NCBI GenBank assembly: GCA_036785705.1
Contig: JAWUZG010000970.1
Coordinates: 5,338,501-5,402,500 of the forward strand
Reading direction: 5' to 3'
Origin: Acanthornis magna
Lineage: Eukaryota; Chordata; Aves; Passeriformes; Acanthizidae
Length of the DNA stretch: 64,000 nucleotides
Under the pieces are notes generated by a model. The model had not been told where the DNA came from. It did no database searches and saw only the letters and a list, made by a program, of their open reading frames with translations. This document shows positions 1 through 11,400 of the stretch, in pieces. A program made the position numbers and the translations under genes. Each line of letters opens with the position of its first letter. Position 1 is the stretch's first letter.

Positions 1-1065
1 CTAAATGTTGATACACTTAGCTAAAGTTTCTCCAGGCCTGGATTACATTGTCATATAACCATTGTCAAGCAGCACTGCCAGATTATAACACTGAGCTGCT
101 TATGCCTGTGTGGTTACAGCTGTGTCATAATGTTCTATTATGCTTCACATTTTTCAAATATTTATAACTTGGCTGTAAAATTTGCTTTGGCCTGAAACTT
201 GGTGAACCAGAAGTATAATTCTACAAATCTTTACTCAAGAAAGTTGGCCATTCTATTTCAGTCAGAGTGTTTCCATTAGCTGGGTTCTGCCAGATTACAA
301 GTCAAGGTCAAAGTTTATGAGTCCGGTTGTTTTATTTTCTTAATGAAAAATGGATCGGGTCCTCTTAAAAATATTCTTTAAAGAAAAGACAATATATGGA
401 AGGACTGGGAAATAAGGCTTGATTTTGCAACGTGACTAGGTCCCTAACTCAAAAATCCCTTGTTTTCAAGTACTTTGAGGCATAAAAAAAATTAACAGCC
501 AAGATGCTGCAATGTAAAAACTAGCCACAGGGCAAATGCACTAAATTTTCTTCCACTAATTACATTTTCTTGTGGGTTTTCATCTGGGATCTAGCACACC
601 TCCTGAACAGTGTAAAATTGGGAGGGCTCCAAATGAGCCATTCTCATCTATCAGGAATACAAACATGCTCACAAAAGCTATCTTATTATGTATGCTCCAT
701 ACTGGCTCCTTATTCAAAAATATTTTAACAGATGTCATGCTGGATAAATATAATGGCTCATCTGAGGATTAGAAACACTTTACGCACAGTAGAAACAAAT
801 TTGGACAGGATTTCTCAAATTGAGTTAAGTCCTTAATGCACACCCACAGGCTTACTTAGACCTATAGATACAATATATTTTCTTTCATTCTCCTTAGCTA
901 GCTGAGCACATGATCTGTTATCAACAAAAATTTTCCTGTTCTGATGCTGCTCTCTTGGTTCACTGCTGAAATATATCCTAACTCTGCATATGGGTTCTGG
1001 AAGAGATTTCTGTGAAGCACTGGATGGAGGACAAATGCAAACCCTTTCTGCATGGCTGCAGCAGC

Positions 1066-1108
1066 CTATACCTTACCTATACCTTACCTAGCCTTACCTA
1101 TACCTTAC
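1066..1108. repeat. Short tandem repeat, about 11-bp unit, 4 copies
   Basis: Four adjacent copies of a CTATACCTTAC unit are seen. The third is one base shorter and altered (CTAGCCTTAC). This is a minisatellite-like slippage product with no evident function. Confidence 0.85.
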
Positions 1109-1360
1109 CTGCAGAGAAACACAGGAGGTGCATGTTTTAAAAGAGCATCCTCTGAATCTTTTCTTTTTGAAAAATGACCACAGACAGGGTTTGCCCAAAA
1201 CAGCAGAGTAGCAGCTCATTCCTGCTCTTTGTTAACCTACACTTGTGAGCAGTCTACTAAAATAAATGTGAGCAAGAAGCACTCATGACGCTTCTTTATG
1301 CTCCTGGGTACAACACCCCTGTGGATAGCAGTGTGGTACTACTCCGGTCTTAGAGAGGCT

Positions 1361-1390
1361 GTAAGGCTTTGAAAGGCTTTGCAAGGCTTC
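1361..1390. repeat. Short tandem repeat, 10-bp unit, 3 copies
   Basis: Three units in exact 10-base register, each G-N-AAGGCTT followed by T or C, with N being T, A and C in turn. The preceding AGAGAGGCT may be a further decayed unit. Local slippage is the simplest explanation. Confidence 0.75.
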
Positions 1391-3328
1391 ATAACAATTT
1401 AAATATTTTCTTATAGTTTACACTATTTTGTTTGGTATTGAAAAACCTGGCCCTTGCAGCTGCACAGATGCAAGTACATAGTTAATATCAAGTGATATCT
1501 GTTGTGAATAGCATGAAAATTCCTTTCATGGAAGTTACTTTCTTTTCCATGAGTTTCATTTGATGTCATATAGTAACACTGAGACAAATTGAGGCGGTAA
1601 GATACAGGCTTGCTGTTTTATATCAAATGAGACGTGTTAAAGAGTTCTGACTTTGGCAAAGTTTGAGATCTTAAGCACTGGTTTATATGACAGTGCATGC
1701 AGCCTGGCCTTTTGGAATGGCATAATGACTGTGTTGTGTCATATGCTGAGGCTGGAGGTTATCACAGTTGGCTGCTAGAAGGAATGCTGTACATTCTCAG
1801 GGGAGCCTGCACTGCAGGTGAGGTCTGTAAGTACAGTCCTTACCTATACTTCCATGCTGGGACACCTTAGCAACAGTCCTGGCAGTTCAGCCACTCTTAA
1901 ATACCAGTGGGCTAAGCAGGAGAACACTACAGTTCTGCTCTGCAGCACACAAAGTGCCAGGCAAGGGATCAAGCAGCACAAATATCAGCTCTCCTAAGCC
2001 ACAAGCAGCAGACTTAGAGGAAGATGGAGAGCAACACAGTGAATGTGCGTTCATCTAGCAGCATGTCTGTCAGTACTTGCTGTTTTTAGTAGGCATCTAT
2101 GTTTCTACATCAGCCTTTCTAGGGATAGCTCCCCAAAATATTAGGCCACCATCAAGTAAGGCAGAGTAACTGCTGACTTACTGGAACATGCTATACACTG
2201 TACCCATAGGAGTAGGGTCCACCCTTCAGAGAGTGAAGGCATGGCAGCTCTGGCTACCTACAGCATTGGGCAGCATGAGGAGTGGGCCCCTGTGCTTGAG
2301 CTCCAGGCACTGAAATAATTTCGTATCAGAACTTCAGACTGACCCACTATGGGAGACAGAACTCAGGGAGTAGAAAAGTGGTTTAGGTACTGCAAAGAAT
2401 ACTGACATTTATGTCTCATGTCTAGGTAAAGGGGGTGCTGTTTTAACTTTCATTCATTTCCTGTTGAAGTACAGTGTTCTAAAGGGTTGGCTTCTCATTC
2501 CTGCTCAGTTTCCCCTTTTTCAGTGCTGTTTACCTCCTCTTTTGTGAGGATCCTTGGACAAAACCCCTGAAACAGTGACTTCAGGAATATTAAAAATATA
2601 TGGGGTTAATTGCTTATGTTTTTAAAGGCAGGGTGGCTCTTAGGAAAAAAAAAACCCAAAACAACTCAAATGGACACACTCTACTCTTCTACTAACCAAA
2701 GACATAGATACCTAAATATTTCAGAACAATAACATAATGCAATAAGAGTCAGCATAATAACATCTATCAGAAAGAACAACTTAAAAGAAAAGCATTGCAT
2801 TTTCTGTATGGAACGATATATAATGATCATTGCCGAGGAATGGATCAATCTGGCTCCAGTGGAGCAACTGCAGAAGCATTCAAAACGGTAACTACAAGCT
2901 CTGGTGAGATACTTTTCTTCCCAGTGTCATCTCATTCTATTGCCTCTGAGAAAGGCTGAAAGTCATGCTGAAAAAGAAATCCAGAGACAGTTTTCTCTCT
3001 CTGCCCCCATTTCTGAAAATCTTGATTTTACTAATAATTCTCTATTGGCCATCAAATTTCAGTTGTAACACACTGAGTCCAACTACAACCACCACAAATC
3101 CTGGGTTTTATGGGTTTGCAGTGTTTGAGGATTAAGAGAAAAGCCTGAGACAAAACAACATATGCATAATTTTCATTTGAAAAGGAAACCTTTTTGTTTC
3201 AAAATCCTTTTGCAATTTAAATTTTATACAATTGATGGGAATAATGCTGGTAATTTCGAGTGTCATTATCATAATTCTCCTGCTTTAATATCATTTTATA
3301 TTTCAAAATTTAATTTACACTTTTTAAA

Positions 3329-3573
3329 GGGGAGGGGAGGGGAGGGGAGGGGAGGGGAGGGGAGGGGAGGGGAGGGGAGGGGAGGGGAGGGGAGGGGAGG
3401 GGAGGGGAGGGGAGGGGAGGGGAGGGGAGGGGAGGGGAGGGGAGGGGAGGGGAGGGGAGGGGAGGGGAGGGGAGGGGAGGGGAGGGGAGGGGAGGGGAGG
3501 GGAGGGGAGGGGAGGGGAGGGGAGGGGAGGGGAGGGGAGGGGAGGGGAGGGGAGGGGAGGGGAGGGGAGGGGA
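3329..3573 (+). repeat. (GGGGA)n microsatellite, 49 perfect units
   Basis: An uninterrupted run of 49 GGGGA pentamers, 245 bases, begins just after a T-run and AAA. I see no interruption. The plus strand is all purine with a G4 run every five bases, so it meets the usual pattern for G-quadruplexes with one-base loops. The minus strand is all pyrimidine. Because 15 bases is both three units and five codons, the tract stays open in several frames (G-R-G-G-E on the plus strand, proline/serine-rich on the minus strand). Those frames are an artefact, not genes. Confidence 0.98.
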
Positions 3574-3793
3574 GGGAAGGGAAGGGAAGGGAAGGGAAGG
3601 GAAGGGAAGGGAAGGGAAGGGAAGGGAAGGGAAGGGAAGGGAAGGGAAGGGAAGGGAAGGGAAGGGAAGGGAAGGGAAGGGAAGGGAAGGGAAGGGAAGG
3701 GAAGGGAAGGGAAGGGAAGGGAAGGGAAGGGAAGGGAAGGGAAGGGAAGGGAAGGGAAGGGAAGGGAAGGGAAGGGAAGGGAAGGGAAGGGAA
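3574..3793 (+). repeat. (GGGAA)n microsatellite, 44 perfect units
   Basis: This tract continues the GGGGA tract with no spacer and in the same five-base register, but every unit carries A instead of G at the fourth position. There are 44 perfect units, 220 bases, followed by GAGGAGCC and unique sequence. The phase-preserving switch suggests that one G-to-A change in an ancestral GGGGA array was spread by later expansion. Length may differ among individuals, and the assembled length may not equal the true allele length. Confidence 0.98.
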
Positions 3794-6469
3794 GAGGAGC
3801 CGTGACTGAGGGTTTGTATTTGGAGGCCAGATCTCACTAAATTGCTCTCCACCACTTGGCCATCTCTTCCCAAATAGGGTTTTCCACCACATTTCTACCT
3901 CACAGTTTAACAGACAACTTGATTCCAAACCACTATCTGAATTCAAATAACTCACTGTTTCCTTGATATGTACCAGGTTGGTGTTATTCTCAATGGGTAT
4001 GCTTGAAAGTGGCAAAATGTCACGACATCAGTGCCATATACCAAGATACATACCAGAGCATGCTTAATCAGCTCTCAGTCCTCCTGCATCACAGGTTTTT
4101 CTGGTTTCTGAATCTCCAAACTTTTCTGGACAGATGTAGATTCATTTATATAATCTCAGCCCTAGTATAATAACTTGTTTTTCATGGGTCCTCAAATGCA
4201 CGAACTGGAGGCTAACATCCCTTTCTTACCTCCTCTAGTAAATTCACCAGTTCTGGGTCTATTCATTTTCCCAAACTCATTTGATAGATTTTACTGATGA
4301 TGGAACACAAATCTACAGGGCATCAATGAACAGCAAGGAATTATCACTCGCTTTTAATAAATGACAAGAAATACTAAGGATGTGGTGGTAATAGTAGCTG
4401 ACAGCATTATTACCATGAAATTTTTTCTGCTCCATTTACCTTGAGGGACAATTTCCCAGAGCTAACAAAGGCCAGAAGTGAATTCACATCCCAAACTGAG
4501 TAGTCAGACACAACCCACATTAGGGTTTTTGAAAAGGACTCATTTATCTGACAGACCTATACAGTCTTCTCCTTTCCATGTGCTATCGCAGAAGAAAACA
4601 CCTGAGAACACATCAGAAGCTACAGCCGTCATGTTTCCAACTAACAAGGACTGTTTTAAACAGCCCAGCTCCACAGTCAGTTTTGTATCAAACTCCTATC
4701 CTCTACAGATTAGACAAGAGCAGTGAATACTGAACATGGGAGATGCACCAAAGCAACACTTCTGGCAAGGATTTTCCATAGTCCACGCCCCCATCTGACA
4801 GGACTGTAGCAATGCTCCCAGGTGATACTGGGAATCTTTTGGATCTCATTGTCGCCATAGTAAGTACACTTCAACAGTGTAAAATACTTAGGCATCACTA
4901 CCATCCCTAGGCTCAAAAGCTTCCACAAAGCTACTTTGCATGGAATTGTCCTTAAGTTACTTTGTCGTTCCCTACCATTTATACAGACTCACAACTATTT
5001 CAGCCAGTCCCCCTGCATCACCAGGCAACCATCTACTTTCACTCCAAAGCTCGTCACTCTGTCAAGCTATAAGGGCCCATTTGCACAGAAGACCCAAGAC
5101 TGTGTGGGTCTGGCTACCTTTACAGTTATTGATCTGAATTATTTTCTGCCCAATAAGCCATAAATAAAAATTACAAAACCCAACATTTATTAGAAAAAAT
5201 ATGATTAGCAAAATATGATTATAGCTGTTAGTCATTTCAGCAGCAATGATGGCGCTCAGTGAACACCTTCCAGTCATTTACTTACTATGTTTAAAATTCT
5301 TGAAGGACTTTGTGTAGCTGTTTCATGTGTCAACAGTACATAATTATTACCTCACTATGTTAATCTGTATTACAGAATAGGTAAAAATCCCTGCAACTAT
5401 ATTTTTTCTCATTGAAGTGCTCAGTAAATGTTTGGGTTTTTTTCTTTTTTCTTTTTTAAAGGTCAAGTCCAAGGGTGGTAGATTTCTTCCCAAATTTACA
5501 TCCACTTGGCCCGATTCTGCCCTCTGACATTCATGCAGTTCAGCTGAATACAGGAGAGTTCCAATGGATTACTCAAAAAGATGAATCCTGTGAAGGTCTG
5601 ACTGTCCTCCAGCTCTGCTGGGAGTTTATAGATCTCGTCTTGACATGCATTATATTAGGCAGGCATGCATCAACATCTTTTAGTGATCAATTTTAAGCGT
5701 ACACATTGCTGTTTAATTTCAGTATAGCTAGTCACACTGCCAGCATGTACAGGCACAGGAATTAAGTGACAGCTGAACAAAACCATTTCTGCATGCATGT
5801 TTGCATGTTTTTGTGCTTAAACATCATGTCCTCTGCAAAGCACATGAAGGTACTACAGCATATATTTCTGCATGTGTTTATGTATCTACTACATCATGAT
5901 ATCCTGGCATCCCTTTCATTGCACCCATGCAGTGCCTCTGATGGGGTAAGCATTAACAGTTGGATTAGGGAGAACACAAGAAAAATATTGTTATCAGCCG
6001 GATGGGCTCCCTGATCTGGGTCCCCATGAGTTCAGTGCAAAGCACAGAGCAGAGCCAGTGTGGAGTGAGGGAAGCTTAAATAACTCAACTTCATCTTAAA
6101 CTGAAGGTGTTAATGGCCACTTCAGGAAGCATTCATCTTTGTGCATCTACTCGTGTGAACAATTCAAACACACACAGTGACTTACGGTGTATTAGACCAG
6201 TCATTCCTATGATCCTGACCCCAAAACTCAATCCTACGAGACTATTCTGGCAGAGAGAATTGGCAATAGCTTCAAGAAGCAAACCATATGGAAGACCGTC
6301 TTTTCAAAGTTTTGGACAGGCACAATATAATACAGTTGAAACATCATTATCTAACACCTTTGGATTCTCAAATATTCATTCCAGAAGGCAGGAAAGCTTG
6401 ACAATGTGTTACACAAAAATTCCTCCTATTATGGAACACTGCTTGCTTCCATATCACAGAGCAAGTTGT
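3794..6469. other. Unique noncoding DNA
   Basis: No recognisable gene or transposon. Frames of up to about 132 codons occur (6107-6505) but show no domain, signal peptide or coding-like composition. A T-rich stretch lies near 5433-5457. I saw nothing else structured. Confidence 0.55.
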
Positions 6470-6583
6470 GCAGAGGGATTGTCTGACTTCTTGCACAGGG
6501 GATAGCATGCCTTGCACCAACAGCAAGCAGAGGGATTGTCTGACTTCTTGCATAGGGGATAGCATGCCTTGCACCAACAGTAA
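6470..6583. repeat. 57-bp direct tandem duplication
   Basis: Unit 1 is 6470-6526 and unit 2 is 6527-6583. They differ at only two positions, both C/T transitions (CACAGGGG/CATAGGGG and CAGCAA/CAGTAA). A few bases of a third unit (GCAGAG) follow. Because 57 is a multiple of three, the repeat appears as a repeated 19-residue block in open frames on both strands. There is no sign that it is coding. The small divergence suggests a fairly recent duplication. Confidence 0.95.
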
Positions 6584-6780
6584 GCAGAGCTGGTATGTGC
6601 AGGCACACAAAAACATGGATTACTCAGGCTGGCAGCATGAAACATTGAACTTGGAACTGAACGTGGCAGCAGGCCAGGAGATAAGATCCACAGTAGCACT
6701 TTGTGCTAAACATGTAAAACACGTCTGAATCGATGCTCAAAATAACAAACTCCCTTTAGTCCTCCCTGGCACTCTGTTGA

Positions 6781-6861
6781 CAGATTGCTCAACTCCATGT
6801 TGGCCAACACATTCACTGTTATAAGTGTGGATACCCAGGGAAGTTTTCCTGGTTCTGCTGA
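6781..6861 (+). pseudogene. Possible retroviral Gag zinc-knuckle fossil
   Basis: Between an in-frame stop at 6778-6780 and another at 6859-6861 lies a 26-codon frame. Its end (6817-6858) has the spacing C-X2-C-X4-K-X4-C, with Gly directly after the second Cys and another Gly just before the Lys. That is the spacing of the CCHC nucleocapsid zinc knuckle, except that Lys stands where the zinc-binding His should be. No other gag or pol remnant is recognisable beside it, so chance cannot be excluded. If it is real, it is a tiny decayed fragment that could not bind zinc normally. Confidence 0.22.
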
Positions 6862-6889
6862 ACAATTTTTAGACTCTTCAAACTCTGTT

Positions 6890-6921
6890 GATTAAAAATT
6901 AATTAATAAATTAATTAATAC
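6890..6921. repeat. AT-rich tract with 9-bp inverted repeats
   Basis: The sequence is made almost wholly of TTAATTAAT and ATTAATTAA arms separated by two bases, within a longer AT-only stretch. It is a low-complexity, easily unwound segment with no evident function. Confidence 0.7.
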
Positions 6922-8280
6922 AAGAGGATCTATATGATTTAACACATGCCTGTTTGGTCAAATTGCAGTTTTGATCCTGAATTAGATACACCTACTCTGC
7001 AAAGTGAAATTGCCCTCCCTAGAGATTTGCTGCATCCTGGTGGCCAGGATATATGGGCAGTGAAATTTTGCAAGGTGTGGCACAAACTTAACTGATTTCA
7101 ATAAAGAGACATTTATTGATTTCTGTAGGTTTGACACAGTATGTCAACATCATGACTTCTTCTAATAAAGACCAGGAGGAACATTTGAAAACAGTGCTGT
7201 TTGCCAGGGTCCCAGAAAATCCTGAACCACTCCCTTTGTGTCCCCCAAGAGGGATCTGAGCCCCACATCTGACCTAAATATTTCTTTAGACATATTCTGA
7301 CCATCCTTGGAACCCTCCTATCATAAATTTATTATGCATTTATAAGTGCCTTGTTTTTCAGATCTGTACCAGGCACTTGCAGACAATTCAGATGAGACAG
7401 AGAAACCACCACTGTTTACATGCAATCAACCTAATATGAAGAAGATAATGAACCTACTTCCCCATCACTGCTAGCCACAGTGAAAATAACTCAACAAAGC
7501 AACTCATGTGACTGGCATTATCAAACTGTGTACAGATCCCTTTTGCCACCCTGATATATGTACAACACCATTCTATGATATTCTGCTCAGAAAATCTGTT
7601 GTGATTTCTGTTGCATGCCTGAGCTGGTGGGAATTGGTATTCATGTCCTCTGAAGGCAACAATCCGTGGCTGTCTCCTCCCCCTTCTGTCTTCTTCCCCA
7701 AATCTCCCTCAACTGTCTTACTGACAGGAGGATACATTTATTATTTGTGAAGTTTTCATGGACAATTAATCTTGCAAATCTAGCTAATCACTAAAAACCC
7801 TCTTCCTGAAATTCAAAAGTCCTCCTGTTACATAGTAATAAGCCAATTCTAACTATGCTCAGGGAAAGAAAAGGACACATTCTTCAGCTATTTGAGACCT
7901 GTGGAAATTCCTCATGATCTCGGGTGGCCCTCATATTGACTCATCCATTTGTTTTATTCCCAAGAGAAGCCAGGCAAAGCTTGAACAGAAAAAAAGACAA
8001 GCACATATAGCAGAACTATTTCCTCTCTTTTCTCTAGTCTTTCATACAGATGTTTCTCCCCCCTACCCCCTGTAAACTATATTAAAAAAAAATTAAAAAA
8101 AGAAAGAAAAAGGGGTTCATAAACATTTTGAAAGTCTAGAAACTCTGCAGTCAGACAGAGGAGGTAGGGTTCATATCCAATTTGTTTTCCAACTACTTAG
8201 TTCTAGCAACCTGAAACAACAGAAAATTTTCTCTCCATGCATCTAATTAGACCAGTAAAAAAGGAGAGAAAATAGGATGT
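6922..8280. other. Unique noncoding DNA
   Basis: No gene, transposon or long repeat is recognised. An A-rich stretch with interspersed G and T lies at about 8080-8112. The frames of 63-80 codons here are unremarkable. Confidence 0.55.
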
Positions 8281-8402
8281 CCCCCACCTACTTCATTGAA
8301 GGAGAAACTCAGGCACAGGTAGTAGATTGACTGTGATCTTGCCCAAGATTCACCTGTCCAAGCTGATGCTACAAATCCATGTCAGAATCGGAACTGACCT
8401 TT
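8281..8402 (+). repeat. Ancient MIR/L2-like repeat remnant
   Basis: The order of short blocks matches the conserved core and 3' part of MIR/L2-type elements on this strand. GGAGAAACTCAGGCACAG is followed by ATCTTGCCCAAG, then a GTCAGAATCGGAACTGACC block where the family has a similar 'cagag..ggga..tgaacc' string. These families are very old and scarce in birds, so heavy decay is expected. The resemblance is from memory of the family consensus and was not aligned. Confidence 0.5.
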
Positions 8403-11400
8403 CCTCTGGAACTGTTTTGTACTCAGACCTGAGCGAGCTCAAATGAAAACAACACTCAACCACAAAACAACAATAAATGGTCTTGGCATCTGGAAAAGTA
8501 GAAAACTGGGCTTTTGAGGACAAAAAGTTGCACATGAGATAAATGTAAACATTCCTCCCAAGAAACCTAAAGAATACGAAGCTGTAAAAAACTCAAAACA
8601 TTCCACACAAATTGATGAGAAACTGCAAATGATATTTTTAGGCTTTTCAAAAGAGTTGATATTAATAGTGCATCCCAAAAGGGCCAAGAGTAACCAGCAG
8701 TAAGAGACAGCAATTTTTCAATGTTTTTGAATCCTCCCTGTGTTGCCCCTGATTTTCTCCTCAGAAGATGTGAGATGTCTCTCTTCTTGAGCCATAGAGC
8801 ATTGATTGGATTCACATTCTTTTCACATTATCCCCTCTCATCCAGTGAAGTACATAAAGGACTCTGATCAGTGGACAATACCATTCTGTCATTCAAGGTA
8901 TTTGTCAAGGTTCTGTATTTAAATATGCACTGTTGGCAACAAAGGAATAAAGCTATGAAAGTTTATTAAAAAATTAAATGCAGCTATAAATTATTTTCTG
9001 TAATTATTATTCATTAATATTTAATATATTTATATAAAGGATAAATCTCCTCAATTCCCAAGGCATCCTGCATTTATTATGTGGAAACAACTTATCTCCT
9101 TCCCACTGTTGAGACTAGATTTGTAATAACTAGTAATGTTAAATGTATTTTTTTAAATCAATAAAAAATAAATACATAAACACTTCCCTCCAGAATGCTC
9201 CTGATGTTTTTCACAAAATTAAAAAAAGAATAACTACAAAATGCCAAGGGACTTCATAACCATTTCATTATTACCTTCCTAATTGCATGTGGTGGAACTG
9301 CATAATCAGTTTACTGAAATTGAAATCTTTGGAACTGAATCTCCCTACAGACACTAACAATAAGCATCCTGTGCAATAACACTGTACTTAATGTAATATA
9401 AACATTATATGCACCAAGCTTTAAACATCCCTGGGCTTCACCTGCTGGAATTGGACATTTTTAACACTCTTGTGTTCTGCCACTGCGTTGAATCAAATAT
9501 CTAATTTACAGACTGCAAAATACAATATTCCCATATTACAATAAATAAAGGAAGATACATTCAGAAAACAGACACACACACACAATTGGTATAAGGATAA
9601 GCAAGACTACATTTAATAAAGTGGAAATAAAGCAGACCCTTCTAGAAATCTGAATGGATTTTCATGCACAATATAAAAGAAATTGTTTCTGCTTCCCACT
9701 TTGTCCCTGTTCCTCTGCAAATAACTAGGCTCATACCACACAGTCAGAAGCAACTTACTCCTACTTTAAAAGGGGACTTTACTCTTTTGAGGAGGTCCAT
9801 TCATACAAACCAAAGTACTTTTAATCCACTGCATACCCAGTTATCAATAGGATTTCTCTCGAAAGAAAGACTATTTTGGATTTGCAGGATTAACATGGTA
9901 GCAAGTAATGATGCAACTAAGAAAATTCACCTGCACACTTTCAAGTCAATATTGTGTCAACACAAAGAACTCAAAATCAAGAAAAATGTGTACCTTTATC
10001 TGTTTTCATTTTCAACAACAAATACTAAAAAAACCCTAAGGTTTTATTATTATTTTATTGTTAATAATAGTATTTTAAAGTTTTTTTGCTCTTTTTAAAA
10101 TTCAATAAAAGATTTAGGGGGTGGTGGGAGGAACCCTGGTGGATTGGTTTTGAAAAAATCTTTGTTCAAACAGCATATTTAGAAAAGTCTTTACCAAACA
10201 GGAGTTCAGTGTCTCAGTTAAAGAGGGCCTGAAATGACTTCTAATATCAAAAAAGGAGTGGAGAAAGTTGCTTCTTCTTCTCTATAGTTCTATTACCATG
10301 CACCAGCAATGGCATGTCTATGTATTAAAATGCTGCCCTCAGTCATCTCATCTTCATAAAGTTTTATAAGATGCTGAAAACAAAAATTAAGGTTAGGGCT
10401 ACTAGATATGGGGACTGATCAGTTCTCTTGCAGCCTTCCCCTACATTCAGCACTGATGGTGCATAATACTGTGGTGTCAAAACCAGTATGGGACTTCACA
10501 ACCAAAGCCAGAAGTAGCAGCTCTGCTTTAGGACAGGGTACTGCATAATTGATCTCAGCATTTTGCAACAGTATTTTAAACTTTTTAAGAACATAACCGC
10601 TTTGCAAAGATGTGTAAGGCATCAAAGAGATCATTTGGAGCCAGCTTCATACTTGAACAAAGCCTCACAGTAACTTGCTCCTACCACAGGGATGGACATC
10701 ACATCACAGGCAAAGAAGATGTCTGGTTAGTATCCTAAGAACTGCAATGACAGAATAAATTTAAGATCATTTTAAACACAGGGAGCCCAATCTTACATCA
10801 CTCAGTACTTTCTGGTGTCAGCACAACGCATAAGATAGAGCATGATCATTTTGGGAAGAACAGGAGGAAACAGACTTGACAAGAGTGGCTGGGGAGGGCA
10901 TGAGACAACACAGTGTGTTGTCCTTGGCGTGCTACTTTGATTACTTAAACCTCAGTCTGGAAAAGCACTTGAAACACATAAACCCCCAAATAACAGAAGA
11001 GCTTGGCATGGTGAATGGAAAAACTCCTATTGATTTGAAAGAGGATTGCTGGACAAGGACCATTTGTCCTGTATGTGAAGTACTGGTTCATAACAAAAAG
11101 ATTTACCTGCCACCTTTAAAACATTAGTATGCTAAACAACAGAAATGGAAAGATAAGGAGAAAATGCAGTCAATCAAATTTAACTACACTTTCTCCTCAG
11201 CAGGTCCATACCCAGCTAAAACATGAACAGCGGGGAAGCACTGCACATTTGCACCAGCTGAAAGCCCCCTCAAAACAATCTGAGAAAGAAGCAAACCAAA
11301 ATGGATGCGACAATCAAAATATCAGAAGAAAACAACATTAATGCAATCTTAATGCAAATGGAATGCAATTTATTTTGTTGCTCAATACTGTCTTTCTGTA

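Larger units (their letters stand above)
1..3328. other. Unique AT-rich noncoding DNA
   Basis: No coding exon, RNA gene or recognisable transposon is visible. The open frames are short, for example 66 codons at 572-772, and have no domain or coding-like composition. The only structure seen is two small tandem repeats at 1066-1108 and 1361-1390, listed separately. The segment ends directly at the large pentanucleotide tract. An exon shorter than about 150 bases could be missed by eye. Confidence 0.6.

Noticed and set aside
3162..4015. Long open frames across the pentanucleotide tract (215 codons plus strand; 239 and 187 codons minus strand)
   Set aside because: They are produced by the 5-base repeat, whose 15-base period stays open in several frames at once. 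The proteins are pure low complexity and the flanking parts have no domain.
9664..10098. 144-codon plus-strand frame
   Set aside because: The composition follows the local AT-rich DNA (Lys, Asn, Phe, Tyr, Ile rich), with no domain, no splice context and no conserved motif.
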